Notes: generated by a model not told the origin, from the letters alone. 64,000 nucleotides of DNA from an uncultured Eubacteriales bacterium (GCA_949285555.1 CASDYG010000001.1:1-64000), one strand, 5' to 3'; positions 32,157 through 41,842 are shown, numbered from the stretch's first letter. Program-made: numbers and translations.

Positions 32157-33062
32157 ATGAACAATTTAAATTTAATTACATATTTTATAGCTTTGTATGA
32201 AGAGGGAAGCTTTACACGGGCAGCTGAAAGATTGAGTCTCAGTCAGCCTGCGCTAAGTATGGCAATAAGTAAGCTGGAAAAAGATATAGGTGTACAGCTA
32301 TTTGTAAAAAAGGGGAGAAAGCTGTTATTTACTTCCCAAGGGAAAAGGCTATATGATGTATCAAAGGAAAGCTATAGTAATATGCAGGATGTGATAGCAT
32401 CATTAAAGGATGAGGCACAGGGAAAGCTTGGGACTATAGATATTGGATATATTTATACGTTAGGAACACACTTTATTCCTGCATTATTAAGAGATTTTAG
32501 GCTGTCAATGGAGGAAAGAAGGATAGATTATAAATGCTATGTAGGCAGCACGAGAGCACTTATTAAAGGACTGATAGATGGAAAACATGATATAGTATTT
32601 TCTTCCTCTGTAGAGGAGGTAGAGGACATAGAATTTATTCCTATTTATAAGGAAAGGCTGGTTCTAGTCGTACCAACAAATCACAGGCTGGCAGATAAGA
32701 AAATTATTGATCTTGCAAGCATAAAAGAGGATAGACACATTTTTTACGATAAAAATAGTGGTATAAGACCACTCATAGACAGATTATTTAAACAGGCGGG
32801 AATAATGCCAAATATAGATTTTGAAATTGAAGACGACAGCTGTGTGGCAGGGCTTGTTGCATCTGGACTTGGTGTTGCAGTGATGCCGGATATACCGATT
32901 TTAGCTACAATGGATGTAAGAAAGATTCCACTTACAGAGGAATATCAAAAAAGACAGATTTACATCGCAAAAAATCGAAGTAGGAGACTTCCTGCTGTTG
33001 CTGCTGAATTTTACGAATTTGCCTTAACAAAGGATATGAATTTCTTAACTGCTGATATTTGA
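32157..33062 (+). CDS. LysR-family transcriptional regulator 1
   Basis: 301 residues from ATG 32157, which has AGGAG at the right spacing. N-terminal helix-turn-helix (NLITYFIALYEEGSFTRAAERLSLSQPALSMAISKLEKD) and a LysR substrate domain (GTIDIGYIYTLGTHFIPALL, VASGLGVAVMPDI). It is divergent from the flavoenzyme gene and convergent with a second LysR gene, whose 3' end it overlaps by 52 bases. It is likely the regulator of the flavoenzyme gene. The inducer is unknown. Confidence 0.93.
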   Translation: MNNLNLITYFIALYEEGSFTRAAERLSLSQPALSMAISKLEKDIGVQLFVKKGRKLLFTSQGKRLYDVSKESYSNMQDVIASLKDEAQGKLGTIDIGYIYTLGTHFIPALLRDFRLSMEERRIDYKCYVGSTRALIKGLIDGKHDIVFSSSVEEVEDIEFIPIYKERLVLVVPTNHRLADKKIIDLASIKEDRHIFYDKNSGIRPLIDRLFKQAGIMPNIDFEIEDDSCVAGLVASGLGVAVMPDIPILATMDVRKIPLTEEYQKRQIYIAKNRSRRLPAVAAEFYEFALTKDMNFLTADI

Positions 33063-33880
33063 TAGCCATTTTTCTTATAAGCCATATATACAGTATGGGT
33101 AAGCTTCATATCAGATAGTGTGAGTTTTTCAATAGGGAAAAGCTTTAGACTATCCACATCTGCAACAAGTCCACAACCAAATCCACTTGCTACAAGAGCA
33201 GCAATTGAATGCTCATCTGGGGCCTGACAAATTATATTAGGCGTAAGCCGGTTAACTTTATAAATTTGATTTGTATATTTGCCTAGCCCTGAATTTTTGT
33301 CATAACCAATAATTGGCTCTTTAGTAAGAGTATCAAGTGTTACGCTCTTGTGACCGGAAAGTGGGTGGTCTTTTCCAACTATAGCAACTATATTCTGCTT
33401 TAATACAGGCTCAAATACTATATCGCTCAGATTTTTTTCATAAGATGAAAAGATTACGTCATATTTTTCAGAAATAAGACCTGCTATTAAATCTTCTGTA
33501 TATCCCTGATGAAAGCTGAATTCCATGTTTTTATTTGCATCTAAAAAACTACGTACTAAACTAGGAATATAGTAATGTGCGAGTGGGAAAACATATGCTA
33601 TATCTATATGACCATTGGTATCGGTGAATTTTACCATATGATTTTTACATTCTTTTATTTTATTTGATATATCAATGGCGTAGCTGTAAAATTCCCTGCC
33701 ATATTTTGTAAGCTCTATGTGTCTGCCTTCTCTTGCAAATAAAAGTACTCCAAGCTCTGCTTCAAGATTGGCTATGGACTTACTTAGGGAAGGCTGAGAA
33801 ATAGCAAGCTTTTCTGCTGCCTTTCTAAAATGTTTTAACCGTGCAACTTCTAAAAAATATTCTATCTGTACAAAAGTCAT
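33011..33880 (-). CDS. LysR-family transcriptional regulator 2
   Basis: 289 residues. Helix-turn-helix QIEYFLEVARLKHFRKAAEKLAISQPSLSKSIANLEAEL and a LysR effector domain very similar in layout to regulator 1 (HIDIAYVFPLAHYYIPSLV, DEHSIAALVASGFGCGLVADVDSL). The two are paralogues arranged tail to tail with overlapping ends. It is divergent from aroE, with a T-N11-A motif between, so it probably controls the shikimate/quinate genes. Confidence 0.93.
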   Translation of the reverse strand: MTFVQIEYFLEVARLKHFRKAAEKLAISQPSLSKSIANLEAELGVLLFAREGRHIELTKYGREFYSYAIDISNKIKECKNHMVKFTDTNGHIDIAYVFPLAHYYIPSLVRSFLDANKNMEFSFHQGYTEDLIAGLISEKYDVIFSSYEKNLSDIVFEPVLKQNIVAIVGKDHPLSGHKSVTLDTLTKEPIIGYDKNSGLGKYTNQIYKVNRLTPNIICQAPDEHSIAALVASGFGCGLVADVDSLKLFPIEKLTLSDMKLTHTVYMAYKKNGYQISAVKKFISFVKANS

Positions 33881-33911
33881 ATTTCACCTCTGGCAAATAT
33901 TATAACACATG

Positions 33912-33926
33912 ATAGCTAAAAACTAT
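33912..33926. promoter_or_regulatory. candidate LysR operator
   Basis: ATAGCTAAAAACTAT has ATAG/CTAT arms and the T-N11-A spacing of LysR-type boxes. It sits between the divergent lysR2 and aroE genes, about 32 bases from the lysR2 start. A TATAAT at 33972-33977 could be the aroE -10 box. Confidence 0.5.
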
Positions 33927-34034
33927 CAAAAATGCGATTAAAATATATTAGAATTTATTATTTTTTTTGAGTATAATAGTTAAATGTAATTGTTGAATAT
34001 TTAACAAATTCATTTTTCGTTTTTGGAGGATAAA

Positions 34035-34907
34035 ATGGGAGAGAGAATTACCGGACATACCGAGCTTATTGGTCTTATTGCTTATCCTATAAGACATTCA
34101 AGCTCACCAGCAATGCAAAATGAAGCATTTGCAAAGTTAGGATTGGACTATGCTTACCTTGCTTTTGAAGTAGACAATGAAAGCTTAGAAGATGCAATTA
34201 AGGGCATTAGAGCATTAAAGCTAAGAGGTTCAAATGTATCTATGCCAAATAAAACCGTGGTACATAAGTACCTTGATGAGCTTTCACCTGCTGCTAAGCT
34301 TTGCGGTGCTGTAAATACAATAGTAAATGACAATGGTAAGCTAACAGGACATATTACTGACGGTACAGGATATATGCAGTCATTAAAGGATAATGACATT
34401 GATGTAATAGGAAAAAAGATGACTATTGTGGGTGCAGGTGGAGCAGGTACTGCTATTGAAATCCAGGCTGCCTTAGATGGTGTTAAGGAAATGAGCATCT
34501 TCAATATAAAGGATAAGTTTTGGGACAATGCAAAAGAGACAGTAGAAAAAATTAACAATAACACAGACTGTAAGGCTACATTATATGATCTGGAAGACTT
34601 AGACGCATTGAAAAGAGAAATTGCAGACAGTTATTTATTTGCCAATGCAACAGGAGTAGGTATGAAGCCTTTAGAAGGTCAGACTTATATCCCTGATAAA
34701 AGTTTCTTAAGACCAGATTTAATTGTCACAGATGTAGTATATTCTCCAAGAGAAACAGCTCTTTTAAAGATGGCTAAAGAGGTGGGATGCAAATGTATGA
34801 ATGGACTTGGAATGATGTTATTTCAAGGTTCTGCTGCATTTAAGCTTTGGACTGGACAGGAGATGCCTATCGAGCATATGAAAAAGGTGCTGGATATTAA
34901 ATATTAG
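34035..34907 (+). CDS. aroE: shikimate (or quinate) dehydrogenase
   Basis: 290 residues from ATG 34035, with GGAGGA 5 bases upstream; an in-frame TTG lies at 34023. The substrate-binding part has SSSPAMQNEAF and VSMPNK (catalytic Lys), then GAVNTIV and HITDGTGY. The last motif normally reads N-T-D; here Ile replaces the Asn while the Asp is kept. NAD(P) loop is VGAGGAGTAIEIQAAL. It interconverts 3-dehydroshikimate and shikimate, or the quinate pair. Neighbouring TRAP, MFS and AroD genes favour a catabolic role. Confidence 0.9.
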   Translation: MGERITGHTELIGLIAYPIRHSSSPAMQNEAFAKLGLDYAYLAFEVDNESLEDAIKGIRALKLRGSNVSMPNKTVVHKYLDELSPAAKLCGAVNTIVNDNGKLTGHITDGTGYMQSLKDNDIDVIGKKMTIVGAGGAGTAIEIQAALDGVKEMSIFNIKDKFWDNAKETVEKINNNTDCKATLYDLEDLDALKREIADSYLFANATGVGMKPLEGQTYIPDKSFLRPDLIVTDVVYSPRETALLKMAKEVGCKCMNGLGMMLFQGSAAFKLWTGQEMPIEHMKKVLDIKY

Positions 34908-34945
34908 AAGAAAATAGAGTATTAGAAAGAAAATAACAGGAGAAG

Positions 34946-36124
34946 ATGATGAATAAGAGATATTTACCAAGTATTGCTATTTTATACTTGAACTATTTTA
35001 TACACGGTATTGGAGTTTCTCTCTTAAGTCAGCAGGTTATTAAGGAGATGCTGGCTGATAACTGGGGAACAGGAGATGTAATGGGTGTTACGGCAATTGC
35101 TGCTGCACTGGGATTAGGAAGACTCATATCGCTTCCTTTTGCAGGACCACTTTCCGATAAGCTTGGAAGAAGGCTTTCTGTAATAATTGGTTGCTTTTCA
35201 TATGTAATATTTTTTGTGGGAATTGCTTTTTCGCCAAATACTACTATTGCATATATAGTTGCTGTAATAGGAGGTATAGCTAATTCATTCCTAGATACAG
35301 CCACATATCCAGCAGTTGCAGAAATAATAAATAAGTATACTGGAATTGCTACTATGGGAATTAAGTTTTTTATCTCAATTTCCCAGTTGCTTATGCCGTT
35401 TTTCTTGGGTATGGTTGTAGGTTCTTCACTTTCATACTTAATGCTACCTGTTGTTGCAGGAGTGAGCATTGCAATTTTGGGTATTTTAGCCATATTTTCA
35501 CCAATGCCTAAGATTGAGGGCGTAGGTAAGGACGAATCCTTTATCAGGAATTTAAAGAGTGCAAAGTTTACTCTTGAAAGTATAGCACTTATTCTTATTG
35601 GTTTTACAAGTACCGCAACATTCCAGCTCTGGTTAAATTGTGCACAGACTTTTGGTAAGGAAATTGCAGGCATACCATCGGAAACTGTAGCGATAATGCA
35701 GACTTATTATTCAGCAGGTACGCTGATTGCACTTGTTGTTACAAGTCTTTTGATTACTAAGTTTAAGCAGGTAAGATTCCTATTTATATATCCAGCAATA
35801 TGTGTTGCAATGCTTGTCGCTGTATACCTAATAAGAACACCTTTTATCTGTTATGTTGGTGCATTTGTAATAGGTTATGCTGCTTCAGGTGGTGTACTTC
35901 AAATGGCTACTGCGGTAGTAAATGATCTGTTTCCTAAAATTAAAGGTACCATCACAAGTCTTGTAATGATTGCTTCAAGTCTTTGTAACTACACAATTCT
36001 AACAGCAGCTGCAAAGATGACTGCAAGCAATGTTATCATCCTAAACCTTGTGATTACTGTAATAGGTGTATTACTTGCCCTATTTGTAAATCTAAGGTAT
36101 GGCAAGCTTACTAACAGAGGTTAG
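34946..36124 (+). CDS. MFS transporter
   Basis: 392 residues with twelve hydrophobic segments. The MFS loop motif is FAGPLSDKLGRRLSVIIG after helix 2. No large extra domain. GGAG lies before the tandem ATGs at 34946/34949. Located between aroE and aroD, it probably moves shikimate, quinate or a product of this pathway. Confidence 0.9.
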   Translation: MMNKRYLPSIAILYLNYFIHGIGVSLLSQQVIKEMLADNWGTGDVMGVTAIAAALGLGRLISLPFAGPLSDKLGRRLSVIIGCFSYVIFFVGIAFSPNTTIAYIVAVIGGIANSFLDTATYPAVAEIINKYTGIATMGIKFFISISQLLMPFFLGMVVGSSLSYLMLPVVAGVSIAILGILAIFSPMPKIEGVGKDESFIRNLKSAKFTLESIALILIGFTSTATFQLWLNCAQTFGKEIAGIPSETVAIMQTYYSAGTLIALVVTSLLITKFKQVRFLFIYPAICVAMLVAVYLIRTPFICYVGAFVIGYAASGGVLQMATAVVNDLFPKIKGTITSLVMIASSLCNYTILTAAAKMTASNVIILNLVITVIGVLLALFVNLRYGKLTNRG

Positions 36125-36168
36125 CACAGCAGATTATCGCATTTAAAAATATTGATACATAAAAGGCT

Positions 36169-36196
36169 TTGACAAATAAAAAATTTATGTTAAAAT
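36169..36196 (+). promoter_or_regulatory. promoter of aroD-TRAP unit
   Basis: -35 TTGACA (36169-36174), a 16-base spacer and -10 TAAAAT (36191-36196). It is 41 bases before the aroD start, so the aroD-dctQMP genes can be transcribed apart from aroE. Confidence 0.6.
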
Positions 36197-36237
36197 TTAA
36201 ACAATGATTAAAGCTTATCAAATTTTGAGGAGATTAT

Positions 36238-37002
36238 ATGAATAGCGTAACTGTTAGAAATGTAGAGATTGGAGTGGGAAGACCAAAAATTTGTGTTCCT
36301 ATAGTGGGAGAGAATGTCGATGAGATTATTTTTTCTGCAAAAAATATTTTAAAAAAACCGGTAGATATTATCGAATGGAGGGTAGACTGGTTTCAGGATG
36401 TATTTAATCATGATAAGCTTATTGCTGCTGCAAAGAAGCTTAGAGATACGGTAAAGGATGTAGCTGTACTATTTACTTTTAGAACAGCTGCTGAGGGCGG
36501 AGAAAGAGCAATCAGTAAAGAGGACTATGAAGAGCTAAATAAAGCCATAATCTCATCTGGATATGTTGACTTAGTAGATGTAGAGGTCTTTATGGATGAG
36601 GAGCTTTGCAAAAGGGTTTGCGAATTTGCAAAGGAAAATGGTGTAAAGGTGATAGGCTCAAATCATGATTTTGATAAGACGCCAGCTAAAGATGAGATAG
36701 TTGATAGACTAAAGCATATGCAAAAGGTAGGAGTAGATATTCCTAAGATTGCTTTAATGCCAAAGGATGCAGGAGATTTAATTATGCTGCTTTGCGCTAC
36801 CTATGAAATGAAAAGCAAGTTTGCAGATAGGCCTATCATTACCATGTCCATGGCGGGAGTAGGTGTTTTAAGCAGACTGGCAGGTGAGGTTTTTGGATCT
36901 GCTCTAACATTTGGAACAGTAGGAAAGAGCTCTGCACCAGGACAGATGGATGTAGATACCTTAAATGAGGTTATGGATATTATACATAAGAGTCTAAGCT
37001 AA
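36238..37002 (+). CDS. aroD: type I 3-dehydroquinate dehydratase
   Basis: 254 residues. Class I Schiff-base enzyme: substrate motif EWRVDWFQ, catalytic His in IGSNHDFDKTP, Schiff-base Lys in DIPKIALMPK, and TMSMAGVGVLSRLAGEVFGS. It dehydrates 3-dehydroquinate to 3-dehydroshikimate. GAGGAG precedes the ATG. Together with the dehydrogenase and transporters it suggests quinate or shikimate use rather than only aromatic biosynthesis. Confidence 0.95.
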   Translation: MNSVTVRNVEIGVGRPKICVPIVGENVDEIIFSAKNILKKPVDIIEWRVDWFQDVFNHDKLIAAAKKLRDTVKDVAVLFTFRTAAEGGERAISKEDYEELNKAIISSGYVDLVDVEVFMDEELCKRVCEFAKENGVKVIGSNHDFDKTPAKDEIVDRLKHMQKVGVDIPKIALMPKDAGDLIMLLCATYEMKSKFADRPIITMSMAGVGVLSRLAGEVFGSALTFGTVGKSSAPGQMDVDTLNEVMDIIHKSLS

Positions 37003-37048
37003 TTTATTAGGCTACAAATTTATTATTTTAATAGAAAAGTGATTAGGG

Positions 37049-37540
37049 ATGAAGAATATAATTAAATGTATTTATAAAAATCTAGAAGAAATTCTTATAG
37101 TGACAGCTCTTCTTATTATGGTTGTAGTAATGGGACTTCAGGTTTTTTCAAGATACATTTTATCTTCGTCCCTTTCTTGGTCTGAGGAGCTTACCAGGTA
37201 TCTTTTTATTTGGATAGGCTTTATGAGTATCTCATTTTGTATAAAATGTGACATTTCCATAAAAATCGATCAGCTTTTGCATCATCTGTCTAAAAGTTGG
37301 TGTAGCATTATAAAAATTTGTGTTTACATCGTTGAAATAATATTGTTTATATATTTGCTTCCATTTGCCGTAAGCTATTTAAGGCAGGCTGTAAGCAGTG
37401 GTCAGATATCGCCGGCTATGGGCATTAAAATGTATTATCTACAGATAGCTCCAGCAGTCGCTTTTTCTTTATCCATAATCCGTATAATAGAAAAACTTAT
37501 AAAGGAAATCTGTAGTATGAAAATAGGTAAGGAGGGGTGA
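37049..37540 (+). CDS. TRAP transporter small membrane subunit (DctQ type)
   Basis: 163 residues with four membrane helices and the DctQ features MGLQVFSRYILSSSLSWSEELTRYLFIWIGFMS. It pairs with the large subunit starting 2 bases downstream. It forms part of a secondary transporter that uses an extracellular binding protein and a sodium gradient. Confidence 0.93.
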   Translation: MKNIIKCIYKNLEEILIVTALLIMVVVMGLQVFSRYILSSSLSWSEELTRYLFIWIGFMSISFCIKCDISIKIDQLLHHLSKSWCSIIKICVYIVEIILFIYLLPFAVSYLRQAVSSGQISPAMGIKMYYLQIAPAVAFSLSIIRIIEKLIKEICSMKIGKEG

Positions 37541-37541
37541 T

Positions 37542-38831
37542 ATGTCAGTTGCAGGAATTTTTTTAATAGGTATTATCGCTCTTATTATGGCAATGCCTAT
37601 TTCTCTTGTAATGGCTATGATGTCAATCCTTCCAAGTGCCTTTGACAGTAGCTTTACAGCAAGTGCTACATATGTGATCAGATCAATGGTAGGTGGACTT
37701 GATAGTTTCCCGCTTTTGGCAGTTCCAATGTTTGTGCTATCGGGTATAATAATGGCAAGGGGTGGCATATCAAAGAGAATCTTTGATATTTTTTCTTATT
37801 TTATAGGTAATAAAAGAGCAGGCATGCCATGTGCCATAATTATAACCTGCCTTTTCTATGGAGCAATATCTGGATCTGCACCGGCAACAGTTGCAGCAAT
37901 TGGCAGCATGGGAATACCAATTTTATTAGAAATGGGGTATGAAAAAAGCTTTGTAACATCGCTTGTAGCAGTATCTGGCGGCCTTGGAGTAATTATTCCT
38001 CCAAGCATACCTTTTATTATGTTTGCTGTAGCATCAGGTGCATCAGTAAGTGATTTATTTATAGCAGGACTATTGCCCGGAATTTTTATAGCATTACTTC
38101 TAATGATTTATGCTTATTATCATTGTTGTAGGTATGGAGAAGATAAGGAGAAGAAGGAAAGGGTAGTAGCAGAGCTTAAGGCCAGAGGGTTAATTAGTGT
38201 TATTAAGGATGGACTCTTTGCTCTTCTAAGTCCGGTGATAATACTTGGATGTATATACACAGGCATTGCTTCTCCTACGGAGGCTGCAGTTATATCGGTG
38301 TTTTATGCACTTTTAATTAGCATGCTTGTATATAAAAGTATAAAAACTAAAGATATAATAAATATATTATTAGAAACTATAAAAACTTTTGCGCCAATTA
38401 TGTTTATATTGGCTGCTTCTATTGGATTTTCAAGAGTTCTGACACTTTTACACGTACCGCAGCAAACCAGTGAATGGATCTTATCCAGTGTGCACAATCC
38501 TATACTTTTACTAATTATCATTAATTTATTTTTGCTACTTGTAGGTATGGTTATGGATACGACTCCTGCCATTTTAATATTAGCGCCTATTATGCTTCCT
38601 ATAGTATCGTCTATAGGAATGAATCCTATACACTTTGGTGTAATAATGGTTGTAAATCTTGCTATTGGATTTGTAACACCTCCAATGGGAGTGAATCTTT
38701 TTGTAGCTTCCTCTCTCACCAAGGTACCTGTGATAAAGATTGCAGAAAGGGCTATGCCGATGATTTTTTATTTTTTAATAGCACTTTTATTAATTACTTA
38801 TATACCAGCTATTAGTCTTGTGCTTTTATAG
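37542..38831 (+). CDS. TRAP transporter large membrane subunit (DctM type)
   Basis: 429 residues with about twelve membrane helices and TRAP-DctM repeats (FYGAISGSAPATVAAIGSMG, VIIPPSIPFIMFAV, ASPTEAAVISVFYALLI, NLAIGFVTPPMGVNLFVAS). It performs the translocation step. It lies between the small subunit and the binding protein gene, in the usual order Q-M-P. Confidence 0.95.
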   Translation: MSVAGIFLIGIIALIMAMPISLVMAMMSILPSAFDSSFTASATYVIRSMVGGLDSFPLLAVPMFVLSGIIMARGGISKRIFDIFSYFIGNKRAGMPCAIIITCLFYGAISGSAPATVAAIGSMGIPILLEMGYEKSFVTSLVAVSGGLGVIIPPSIPFIMFAVASGASVSDLFIAGLLPGIFIALLLMIYAYYHCCRYGEDKEKKERVVAELKARGLISVIKDGLFALLSPVIILGCIYTGIASPTEAAVISVFYALLISMLVYKSIKTKDIINILLETIKTFAPIMFILAASIGFSRVLTLLHVPQQTSEWILSSVHNPILLLIIINLFLLLVGMVMDTTPAILILAPIMLPIVSSIGMNPIHFGVIMVVNLAIGFVTPPMGVNLFVASSLTKVPVIKIAERAMPMIFYFLIALLLITYIPAISLVLL

Positions 38832-38839
38832 GAGGTATA

Positions 38840-39880
38840 ATGAGCTGTAAAAACGAAAAAAAAAGATGTATAGTAAGTAGAATTACGACCTTTTTAACGA
38901 TTGTTATACTTGCTTTTACTTTAACATCATGTTCAAATGAAGATGGTAATAAAAAGCTGGGGGGAAGATATGCCATACCATTGGGAACAGCAAGTCCTGA
39001 GGATACGGTAACACAAATATATGCTGAAAGCTTTGCTAAGGAAGTAGAAGCTAAAAGTAATGGCCGCATTAAAATAGATGTATATGCAAATAGCGTACTT
39101 GGTGGCGATAGGGAACTGTTTGAAAGCTGCTACGACGGCGATATACCATTTGTAGTTCAAAATACAGCTCCTCAGGTTTCATTTATAAAGGATACTGCGG
39201 TATTTGATTTGCCCTGTGTTACTACGGATATATCGGACATACGCAAAAAAATAGATAATGATCATTTTATGCGTGCTATTAAGGCTGCATACAAAAAAGG
39301 TGGAATCATACTTTTGGGCTATGCAGATCAAGGCTTTAGAGTAATGTCTACTAATAAGCCGGTAGAAAAGGCCTCTGATTTTCGTGGTCAGAAAATAAGA
39401 ACTATGGAAAATCCATTTCAGCTTCGGTTTTGGAAAAAGCTTGGTACTAATCCCACGCCTATGACATTTAGTGAGGTGTATATTGGGTTGCAGCAGAAAA
39501 CTATTGATGCACAGGAAAATCCATATGAGGTAATTGTGTCAAACCGTCTGTATGAGATGCAGGATTACATCGTAGAGACTAATCATTTGCCACATTTAAT
39601 CTCACTTATTGTTAGCGACAAATTCTTCAGCAGTCTTACAAAAGAAGATCAAAATATTTTAATTGCAGCAGAAAAAAAGGCAAGAGATGTTGCAAGAAAA
39701 GCTTCGGATGATCGAATAGAAGAACGAAAGGAAATTATTAGGCAAAGTGGCACAACTATCATAACTTTAGATGAAGATGTAAGGTCGTATATGAAGGATA
39801 GTGCATATCCAATATATAAGCAAATAAAAAATAGGGTAGATCCTCTAATTTATGAGCTTTATGTCAATAGCGAAAGCTAG
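38840..39880 (+). CDS. TRAP solute-binding lipoprotein (DctP type)
   Basis: 346 residues. Signal peptide ending in lipobox LTSC near residue 32, then the DctP fold with KVEAKSNGRIKIDVYANSVLGGDRELFESC, GFRVMSTNKPVEKASDFRG (carboxylate-binding Arg in QKIRTMENPF) and EVYIGLQQKTIDAQENPYE. DctP proteins bind organic acids. With aroE and aroD adjacent, shikimate, quinate or a related cyclic acid is the likely ligand. Confidence 0.93.
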   Translation: MSCKNEKKRCIVSRITTFLTIVILAFTLTSCSNEDGNKKLGGRYAIPLGTASPEDTVTQIYAESFAKEVEAKSNGRIKIDVYANSVLGGDRELFESCYDGDIPFVVQNTAPQVSFIKDTAVFDLPCVTTDISDIRKKIDNDHFMRAIKAAYKKGGIILLGYADQGFRVMSTNKPVEKASDFRGQKIRTMENPFQLRFWKKLGTNPTPMTFSEVYIGLQQKTIDAQENPYEVIVSNRLYEMQDYIVETNHLPHLISLIVSDKFFSSLTKEDQNILIAAEKKARDVARKASDDRIEERKEIIRQSGTTIITLDEDVRSYMKDSAYPIYKQIKNRVDPLIYELYVNSES

Positions 39881-39936
39881 TTTGTTATCAATCGAAATTT
39901 TAGGCAGATTATAGAATTATATAGCGGATGATAGAG

Positions 39937-40668
39937 TTATATAACAGGGTCTCTGCTTTTTACAACAAGCAGGGAGCCTTTTTTTATACAAATTTCCACA
40001 ACAGATTCATTCCACTGATTACTGATAAATTTTGTAGATGTATTTGTAATTATTTCATCATCAAAATCATACAGTGAATTATGCACATACTCTACATGGC
40101 AACTTTCGTAAGCGGAGAATAAGCTGAAATATGTGAAGTGGTCTCTTTTAATTAAATGCTTGCCTGGCTGTAAAATAAATAGATTATTATTGAAGTCACA
40201 AAAGCTTATTTTGAGCTTTGAACTATTAAACTGCTCTAATATGCTAATATTGCCTAGGCAGTGATCCATTCGTCCACCTAGGCCTCCTATGATATTGATC
40301 TCATCAATATCAAAATTACATCTACATACGTGCCTGATAGCAATTTCACAGTCACTGGCGTCCTTCTCTACAGGTAGAAAAGTGGCTTCAATATTCTCTT
40401 TAATAAGATATTGCTTTACAAAATTACTTTCAATATTAAGGCTATCACCATCACCAATGTAATGAGTAGGGTGTATTCCCAGAAGCTTTGCCCAGACAAG
40501 ACCTGAATCACAGGCAATTATAATTTCATATTGTGATTGGTCAAGCGTAATAGGCAGGCAGCAGGAAAGAGCGCCAAAATATTCTGAATTATTCAAAATA
40601 GTGAGATAATCTGATTTACATTTAGACTTTATTCCATCTATAAATCCAGAAATAATAAGTGCTTTCAT
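39937..40668 (-). CDS. thiN: thiamine diphosphokinase
   Basis: 243 residues from ATG 40668, preceded by GGAG; a longer frame begins at 40707 without a ribosome binding site. Motifs IIACDSGLVWAKLLGIHPTHYIGDGDS and FLPVEKDASDCEIAIRH are typical of thiamine pyrophosphokinase, followed by GGLGGRMDHCLGNISIL. It makes thiamine diphosphate from thiamine and ATP. It is convergent with the TRAP operon. Confidence 0.9.
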   Translation of the reverse strand: MKALIISGFIDGIKSKCKSDYLTILNNSEYFGALSCCLPITLDQSQYEIIIACDSGLVWAKLLGIHPTHYIGDGDSLNIESNFVKQYLIKENIEATFLPVEKDASDCEIAIRHVCRCNFDIDEINIIGGLGGRMDHCLGNISILEQFNSSKLKISFCDFNNNLFILQPGKHLIKRDHFTYFSLFSAYESCHVEYVHNSLYDFDDEIITNTSTKFISNQWNESVVEICIKKGSLLVVKSRDPVI

Positions 40669-40818
40669 CTTATTCTCCAGTATATTACACATAGTAATCT
40701 GTACCATAAACTTCCATAGATATTATAGCATATATATGTGAATATTTTAGCTATTTTTTTGACATATAGAAGTATTAGTTATATAATAATTAAAGCTATT
40801 TTTAGAAAGGCGGTTTTT

Positions 40819-41823
40819 ATGTTTGTAGAAGCTACAACAAGTGAAATAAAAGCAATTGCTAGAAGGGTATTAAAGGGCAATTGGGGGAAAATCTTTGGTG
40901 TTTTGGTTGGTCTAAGCTTCCTAAATGCGCTAGTTCCTGAAATTATCAATTATATTTTTCCTAACTTTACTATCATTCCAGATTATGTAAATGATATGAT
41001 TAACATAAAGGTGCAGTCAAACGTACCATTAAATGCAGCGGTTATTAACAATTCAGTCAATAACTTATACTGGAACAATTGGTTGTACTTAATCTATGCG
41101 ATTTTCATTTTAATTCCATTACAGCTTGGTACTATAAATTTTATATACCGATTTGTTAGAAAAAATGAATTTAAAATAAAGAATCTATTTTTTGGTTTTG
41201 AGCATCTGCTAAGTAGTTTTCTTATTCCGATAATCACTAGTGTGCTTGTAGCTATTCCTGTTATTTTGGCGTTAGCTATAGGAGTAGTGGTAGGCTTAAT
41301 TTTCAGAGATGCAGGAGCTTTTGCGTTTCTAATTACATTCATACCAATTGTTGTAGGCTGCGTTTTCTCAGTTATACTTACTCTGGGACTTTATATGGCA
41401 TACTACATTAAATGCAGGAGTCCTCAAATGAGTGCATGGGCATGTATTAAGGAATCCTGGACGCTGATGAGAGATAATAAAACAAGGCTTTTTGCTCTGT
41501 TTATTACCTTCCTTGGATGGTTAATTTTAGCAGCAATAGTTACTGCTATAATAATTAAGTTCTTGGGTAATTTTGCAAGCAGCTCTTTGCTTTATAATAT
41601 TTTCGCATGGTTTGCTGCCTTTCCATCGATACTGGTGAACGTATATATGCAAGTAGCAGTCACTGTATTCTTCTTATTTAGTATAGGTAAGATAAGAGAA
41701 AAAAAAGCTACTATAAATGATAATGGAGTAACTATCTATCAAGAGGTAGTTAATCAAAAAAATGACACATTCATCGATGAGGATGAAGAGAGTATTGATG
41801 ATCATAAGAACCTTGAACAATAA
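40819..41823 (+). CDS. DUF975-type integral membrane protein
   Basis: 334 residues from ATG 40819, with AAAGGCGG upstream. It begins TTSEIKAIARRVLKGNWGKIFGVLVG and contains about six membrane helices and GLYMAYYIKCRSPQMSAWACIKESWTLMRDNKTRLFALFI, the pattern of DUF975/glycerophosphoryl-type membrane proteins of Firmicutes. The C-terminus is acidic (IDEDEESIDD). Function unknown. Confidence 0.75.
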   Translation: MFVEATTSEIKAIARRVLKGNWGKIFGVLVGLSFLNALVPEIINYIFPNFTIIPDYVNDMINIKVQSNVPLNAAVINNSVNNLYWNNWLYLIYAIFILIPLQLGTINFIYRFVRKNEFKIKNLFFGFEHLLSSFLIPIITSVLVAIPVILALAIGVVVGLIFRDAGAFAFLITFIPIVVGCVFSVILTLGLYMAYYIKCRSPQMSAWACIKESWTLMRDNKTRLFALFITFLGWLILAAIVTAIIIKFLGNFASSSLLYNIFAWFAAFPSILVNVYMQVAVTVFFLFSIGKIREKKATINDNGVTIYQEVVNQKNDTFIDEDEESIDDHKNLEQ

Positions 41824-41842
41824 CTGATAATGATTAATAAGA

